This document shows, one piece after another, positions 60,625 through 64,000 of a stretch of DNA of 64,000 nucleotides. Position numbers and translations under genes: made by a program. The notes beneath the pieces were generated by a model that worked only from the letters and a program-made list of their open reading frames with translations, was not told where the DNA came from and searched no databases. Position 1 is the stretch's first letter; each line of letters opens with the position of its first letter. Source of the stretch: an uncultured Oscillospiraceae bacterium (GTDB lineage: Bacteria; Bacillota; Clostridia; Oscillospirales; Oscillospiraceae); contig CAJUKT010000102.1 in the NCBI GenBank assembly GCA_910587255.1, positions 114,463 to 178,462 of the forward strand. The letters are read 5' to 3'.

Positions 60625-60689
60625 TCTTGCAGCCTCCTTTGCAAAACCGAAGCGGGGCTCCGGCCTGTTTTTTGTGATACTATTATGGC

Positions 60690-60718
60690 AGTATACCACA
60701 TCTTCCCGTTAAAAACAA
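60690..60718 (-). promoter_or_regulatory. promoter of ftsH
   Basis: Minus strand TTGTTT (60713-60718), 17-base spacer, TATACT (60690-60695) with TGG before it. Confidence 0.75.
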
Positions 60719-60787
60719 GAAATCTTCTTAACGGGGGTGTAAACTTTCTATGACGAAAAATGGGGGCAGGAAAAGCGCCCTCCCCCC

Positions 60788-60816
60788 TTTTCCCCGGCCG
60801 GAGTTTATGGTATACT
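60788..60816 (+). promoter_or_regulatory. extended -10 promoter of rlmB
   Basis: TTTTCC (60788-60793), 17-base spacer, TATACT (60811-60816) preceded by TGG. Confidence 0.6.
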
Positions 60817-60848
60817 ATCCGCAAACGCCGTACAAAGGAGATTTTCCC

Positions 60849-61622
60849 ATGCGAGACGACCAAAACCGCCGCCCGCCCCAGGAGGCGCAGCCTGACGGCC
60901 TCATCGAGGGCCGCAACGCCGTTATCGAAGCCCTCCGGGCCGGGACGGCCATCGACAAAATCTACATCGCCCGGGGGGAGACCGACGCCACCCTGGGCCA
61001 CATCGCCTCCACCGCCCGGAACAAGGGTATCGTGGTCACTGAGGCGGACCGGCGCAAGCTGGACGGCATGAGCCGCACCAAGAGCCACCAGGGCGTCATC
61101 GCCGTGGCCGCCGTGCGGGAGTACGCCAGCGTGGACGACATTCTCAGCGCCGCCCGGGACAGGGGGGAGCCCCCCCTGATCGTGGTATGCGACGAGCTCA
61201 GCGACCCCCACAACCTGGGTGCGGTGATCCGCACGGCGGAGTGCGCCGGGGCCCACGGGGTCATCATCCCCAAGCGCCGCTCCGCCGGGCTCACCGCCAT
61301 TGTGGCCAAAACCAGCGCCGGGGCGGTGAGCTATCTTCCCGTGGCCCGGGTGCCCAACCTCACCGCCGTGCTCAAGCAGCTGAAGGAGGAGGGCCTGTGG
61401 GTATTCGGCGCGGACGCCGCCGGCGGCACCCGGCTCTATGACGCCGACCTGAAGGGCCCCGCCGCCATCGTCATCGGCAGCGAGGGGGACGGCATGGGCC
61501 GCCTGGTCCGGGAGCAGTGCGATTTCCTGGTGTCCATCCCCATGAAGGGACAGCTCAATTCCCTCAACGCCTCCGCCGCCGCGGCCGTGGTGCTGTATGA
61601 AGCTGTGAGACAACGCCAGTAA
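60849..61622 (+). CDS. rlmB: TrmH-family RNA 2'-O-methyltransferase (RlmB-type)
   Basis: A 257-residue SPOUT methyltransferase using SAM to methylate a ribose 2'-OH in rRNA or tRNA. An N-terminal substrate-binding domain (about 18-90; LIEGRNAVIEALRAG) precedes the knotted catalytic domain with DPHNLGAVIRTAECAGAHGVI, IVIGSEGDGMGRLVREQCD and the C-terminal MKGQLNSLNASAAAAVVLYE. The exact target (23S G2251 in E. coli RlmB) is assumed from similarity. AAAGGAG precedes the ATG at 60849. The next gene starts 11 bases after the stop. Confidence 0.92.
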   Translation: MRDDQNRRPPQEAQPDGLIEGRNAVIEALRAGTAIDKIYIARGETDATLGHIASTARNKGIVVTEADRRKLDGMSRTKSHQGVIAVAAVREYASVDDILSAARDRGEPPLIVVCDELSDPHNLGAVIRTAECAGAHGVIIPKRRSAGLTAIVAKTSAGAVSYLPVARVPNLTAVLKQLKEEGLWVFGADAAGGTRLYDADLKGPAAIVIGSEGDGMGRLVREQCDFLVSIPMKGQLNSLNASAAAAVVLYEAVRQRQ

Positions 61623-61633
61623 GGAGAATATCC

Positions 61634-63751
61634 ATGTCCGATGAAATGAAAAAGCCGGGCGGGCGTGAGTACACCGTGGACGAGATCCTGGCGGAGTACG
61701 GCTCCAAGGGCCGGCGCAGCCCAAAGCCCGGACAGCCCTCCAAGGTGGTGGACTTCCCCACAGAAAAGCTTCCCCCCATGCCCTCCGCCCCGCCCCAGGA
61801 CAGCGGGGACGAGCCCACCATCCGGCTGGTGAAAAAGCCCCCGAAGCAGGAGGCGCAGCCCATCCCGGAAATCGTGCCGGAGGGGGTGGGCCGGACCATT
61901 GGGGCCCGGCTCCACACCCTGCTGCGCCGGGCGGACCATTTTGCCGACCACATGTACGACCAGGCCCAGCCCGACGAGCAGGCCCGCAAGGCGGAAAAAT
62001 ACACCCCCGGCGTGGACCGGGAGGTATTGCCCGACAGCAGCGCCCCGCCCCGCCGCCCCAGGCTGCGCCTGGTCAAGCCCAAGCAGCTGCCTCCCGACAC
62101 GCCCCCCGCCCAGCTGGCCGCCCAGTACCAGAAGGGGCTCAAGGCCCAGGCCGTCCGGGCCAGGTTCGCCCTGCTGCTGGCCCTGCTGGCCGCGCTGTGC
62201 TCGGTGGAGCTGCCCCCTCTGCCCTGGAACGCGCTGGCCGGGGAGCTGGCGGCGCTGGGGCTGGAGGTATTCCAGCTGCGCTGCTGGGTGCTCACCGCCC
62301 TGCTGGCCCTCACGGCGCTGCTGTGCTATGAGATTCTTGCCGCCGGGGCAAAGCAGTTCTTCACCCTCCGTCCCCGGGGGGAGAGCGTGCTGCTCTTCGC
62401 CCTCCTTTTCACCCTGGCCGACGGCCTCACCGCCCCCCGTATGCCGGGCCGGGCGGGCTTTATGCCCTTTTCGGCCGTAACCGCCCTGGGGCTGGCCCTC
62501 GCCCTGGACGGGGAGCACCGCCGCCGCCGGGCCGACCGCATGGCCGCCAAGGCGGCCTCCCAGGTCAAAACCCCCTATGTGGTGTCCATCCATCCCACCC
62601 TCTGGTCCAGCAAGCCCACCTATACCAAGAGCTCAGGCTCCAGCCTGGGCTTTGGCAGCCAGCTCCAGCTGGAGGACGGCGGACATGCCGCCTACCGCGT
62701 CGCCGCCCCCTTGCTGCTGCTGGGGGCCATGCTGTGCACCCTCATGGCCTCGGCGGGGCAGAAGGCCCCGGAGCGCGTCCTGTGGGCGGCCTCCGCCTGC
62801 TTCACCGCCGCCGCCTCCTGGCCGGCCCTGCTGGCCTTTGCCCTGCCCTACCAAAAGCTGACCCAGCGCCTCAACCGGGTGGGGGCGGTGCTGGCCGGGT
62901 GGCCGGGGGCCGCCCGGTGCGGGCAGGGGGGCGTCATCGTCAGCGACCTGGACCTGTTCCCCACCGGCTCGGTGCAGGTGGCCCAGGTGAAGGTGTTCGG
63001 CGGCGTGGCCACGGAGAAGGTGGTGGGCTATACCGCCACCATGCTCCGGGTGATGGACTGCGGCCTCACCCGGCCCTTCCACGACCTGCTGCGCACCTAC
63101 GGCGCCCTTTACCGGGAGGTGTCCGGCCTGGAGTGGCACGAGGGAGGCGCCTCCGGCATCATCCGCAGCCAGGAGGTACTGGTGGGCACCGCCGCCTATA
63201 TGCACCTGATGGAGGTGCTCATCCCCCCCGGGCACAACGTAAAAAACGCCATTTTCTGCGCCATCAACGGCCAGCTTTCCGGGCTGTTTCTCCTCAACTA
63301 CGCCATGAGCGGCGCGGTCAACCCCAGCTTGTCCGCCCTGATGGGGGCCGGGGCCGCCCCGGTGCTGGCCACCCGGGACCCCAACCTCATCCCCGCCCTG
63401 CTGGAGCAGAAGTTCAAGCTGCCGGTGGACAAGATGGAATTCCCCCCTGTGGACCGGCGCCTGGACCTGTCCAAGCCCGCCCCGGAGGAGGCGGGGGAGC
63501 TGGTGGCCCTGCTCAGCCGGGAGGGGCTGGGGCCCTACTGCGACGCGGTGGTGGGCGGCCGGCGGCTGCGGCTGGCCGTCCGGCTGGGGCTGGCTTTCGC
63601 GCTGGCCGGGTCGGTGATCGGGCTGTGCCTCACCTTCTACCTCACCTCGGTGGGGGCCTACGCCTCGCTGACGCCCGCCAACTTTCTAGTTTTTATGGCC
63701 GCGTGGCTGGTGCCCCAGTGGCTCATCTCCAACTGGGTGAATCAATATTAA
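61634..63751 (+). CDS. degenerate P-type-ATPase-like membrane protein
   Basis: A 705-residue protein. Residues 1-160 are soluble, Pro/Lys-rich and unrelated to ATPases. Membrane segments lie near 177-192, 215-237, 252-265, 278-292, 357-377, 388-405 and, at the end, 645-668 and 680-697. After FALPYQKLTQRLNRVGAVLAG, in the position of the CPx/ALPLA and phosphorylation region, it reads GGVIVSDLDLFPTGSVQVAQ: the Asp (438) stays but the DKTGT signature is lost. No TGD or GDGxND motif is seen. It looks like a catalytically dead relative of cation ATPases, co-transcribed with rlmB. Confidence 0.6.
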   Translation: MSDEMKKPGGREYTVDEILAEYGSKGRRSPKPGQPSKVVDFPTEKLPPMPSAPPQDSGDEPTIRLVKKPPKQEAQPIPEIVPEGVGRTIGARLHTLLRRADHFADHMYDQAQPDEQARKAEKYTPGVDREVLPDSSAPPRRPRLRLVKPKQLPPDTPPAQLAAQYQKGLKAQAVRARFALLLALLAALCSVELPPLPWNALAGELAALGLEVFQLRCWVLTALLALTALLCYEILAAGAKQFFTLRPRGESVLLFALLFTLADGLTAPRMPGRAGFMPFSAVTALGLALALDGEHRRRRADRMAAKAASQVKTPYVVSIHPTLWSSKPTYTKSSGSSLGFGSQLQLEDGGHAAYRVAAPLLLLGAMLCTLMASAGQKAPERVLWAASACFTAAASWPALLAFALPYQKLTQRLNRVGAVLAGWPGAARCGQGGVIVSDLDLFPTGSVQVAQVKVFGGVATEKVVGYTATMLRVMDCGLTRPFHDLLRTYGALYREVSGLEWHEGGASGIIRSQEVLVGTAAYMHLMEVLIPPGHNVKNAIFCAINGQLSGLFLLNYAMSGAVNPSLSALMGAGAAPVLATRDPNLIPALLEQKFKLPVDKMEFPPVDRRLDLSKPAPEEAGELVALLSREGLGPYCDAVVGGRRLRLAVRLGLAFALAGSVIGLCLTFYLTSVGAYASLTPANFLVFMAAWLVPQWLISNWVNQY

Positions 63752-63796
63752 ACCGTGCTCCGGCACGTAAATCCACCATGGAATTAGGAGCGGGAC

Positions 63797-63863
63797 ATGA
63801 AGGACAGGTATGAATTTGACGCCGTCATCCACGAGCTGAAGGACCGCGGCGGCGCGTATGTTA
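63797..63863 (+). pseudogene. DUF1905-family gene interrupted by IS5-type element
   Basis: AGGAG lies six bases before ATG 63797, which opens MKDRYEFDAVIHELKDRGGAYV, the characteristic N terminus of DUF1905 proteins (small beta-barrel, usually 90-150 residues). After codon 22 or so, TTA (63861-63863) is followed by the terminal inverted repeat of an IS. The remaining gene, if it survives, lies beyond the window on the far side of the IS. The reading frame into the IS ends within about 13 codons. Confidence 0.75.
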
Positions 63864-64000
63864 GAAGCTGTACCAATAGAGGGAAAAGTAGTATAATGAG
63901 GGAATGATACAGAAAAATGAGCGACGCGGCTATGCGAGCGATTTAAGCGACAGCCAATGGGCGATGATAGAGCCATTATTTCCACCAGCCGGGAACAGAA
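63864..64000 (+). mobile_element. IS5-family insertion sequence, left end (cut by window edge)
   Basis: The left terminal inverted repeat is GAAGCTGTACCAATAG (63864-63879), next to target TTA. A TATAAT at 63892-63897 precedes the transposase start. The same 16-base end flanks the MITE at 31837-31996. Confidence 0.85.
63904..64000 (+). CDS. IS5-family transposase, N terminus only
   Basis: The first 32 codons read MIQKNERRGYASDLSDSQWA then MIEPLFPPAGNR. Y-x-S-D-L-S-D-x-Q-W and I-E-P-L-(F/L)-P-P are the N-terminal signature of IS5/IS4-type (DUF4096-bearing) transposases. The DDE catalytic core lies outside the window. A GAGGG just before the ATG may serve as RBS. Codon use is more AT-rich than the host genes. 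Confidence 0.88.
   Translation, partial: MIQKNERRGYASDLSDSQWAMIEPLFPPAGNR

Overview
The window is G+C-rich, low-repeat chromosome from an anaerobic, endospore-forming Gram-positive bacterium. The most likely home is the Oscillospiraceae (Flavonifractor / Lawsonibacter / Pseudoflavonifractor-like Clostridia). The evidence is spoVAD-spoVAE, an SpoIIIE/FtsK translocase, two proteins with S-layer homology (SLH) domains, the oxygen-sensitive class III ribonucleotide reductase nrdD-nrdG, queH, a CIRCE-controlled groES-groEL operon and sigma-A promoters of the TTGACA-17-TATAAT type. No rRNA, tRNA, phage or CRISPR array was found. Gene ends and translation starts were chosen from the ribosome-binding sites. 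Most other long reading frames in this G+C-rich DNA are antisense shadows.

Layout. 1-5.3 kb: end of rplA; then, on the minus strand, an unusual operon of two esterases plus an ATP-grasp ligase, and an O-antigen-ligase-like membrane protein. 5.3-9.8 kb: metK under a SAM-I riboswitch, a MATE efflux pump, spoVAE and spoVAD. 9.8-13.1 kb: a 148-bp foldback repeat, a zinc-ribbon-like protein with an acyl-ACP thioesterase, an XRE/DUF3796 regulator pair with its operator, and a YxeA-like protein. 13.1-19.6 kb: groEL/groES, nrdR, a tiny Asn/Gln-rich putative spore protein, galK-galT. 19.6-26 kb: a sugar-phosphate nucleotidyltransferase, a Ca/Na antiporter, asnS, a LytTR/DUF3021-like membrane operon, upp. 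26-35.6 kb: a HEPN-like protein, rlmD, queH, an SLH-tagged S41 protease, an alpha/beta hydrolase, a 160-bp MITE, an EamA transporter, mpg, a GT2 glycosyltransferase, a second copy of the foldback repeat and a Cys-tailed protein. 35.6-46.2 kb: dut, nrdG, nrdD (with tandem NrdR boxes), a Cys-rich protein, an acetyltransferase, dinB, ftsK/spoIIIE, uppP. 46.2-54 kb: a membrane-anchored protein, an aconitase-family hydratase, an acetyltransferase and a 1358-residue SLH surface protein. 54-64 kb: a likely type I toxin-antitoxin locus, a ThrE-like exporter, a GDSR lipoprotein, an ECF sigma/anti-sigma pair, ftsH, rlmB, a degenerate P-type-ATPase-like protein, and a DUF1905 gene broken by an IS5-family element that runs off the edge.

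Working together. nrdR (15.6 kb) probably represses nrdD-nrdG through the two boxes at 39 kb; dut, just downstream, serves the same nucleotide pool. galK and galT feed galactose into UDP-sugars, and the convergent nucleotidyltransferase may use the product. Surface and envelope functions are spread through the window: O-antigen-ligase-like protein, GT2, UppP, two SLH proteins, GDSR lipoprotein.

The least ordinary material is small-scale. Two families of imperfect-palindrome elements occur, one carrying the same terminal inverted repeat as the IS at the right edge. Hairpin-rich fillers lie downstream of groEL and asnS, each followed by a second copy of that gene's 3' end. A third filler is bracketed by matching terminators between dinB and ftsK. 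There is also an apparently complete type I toxin/antisense RNA locus.
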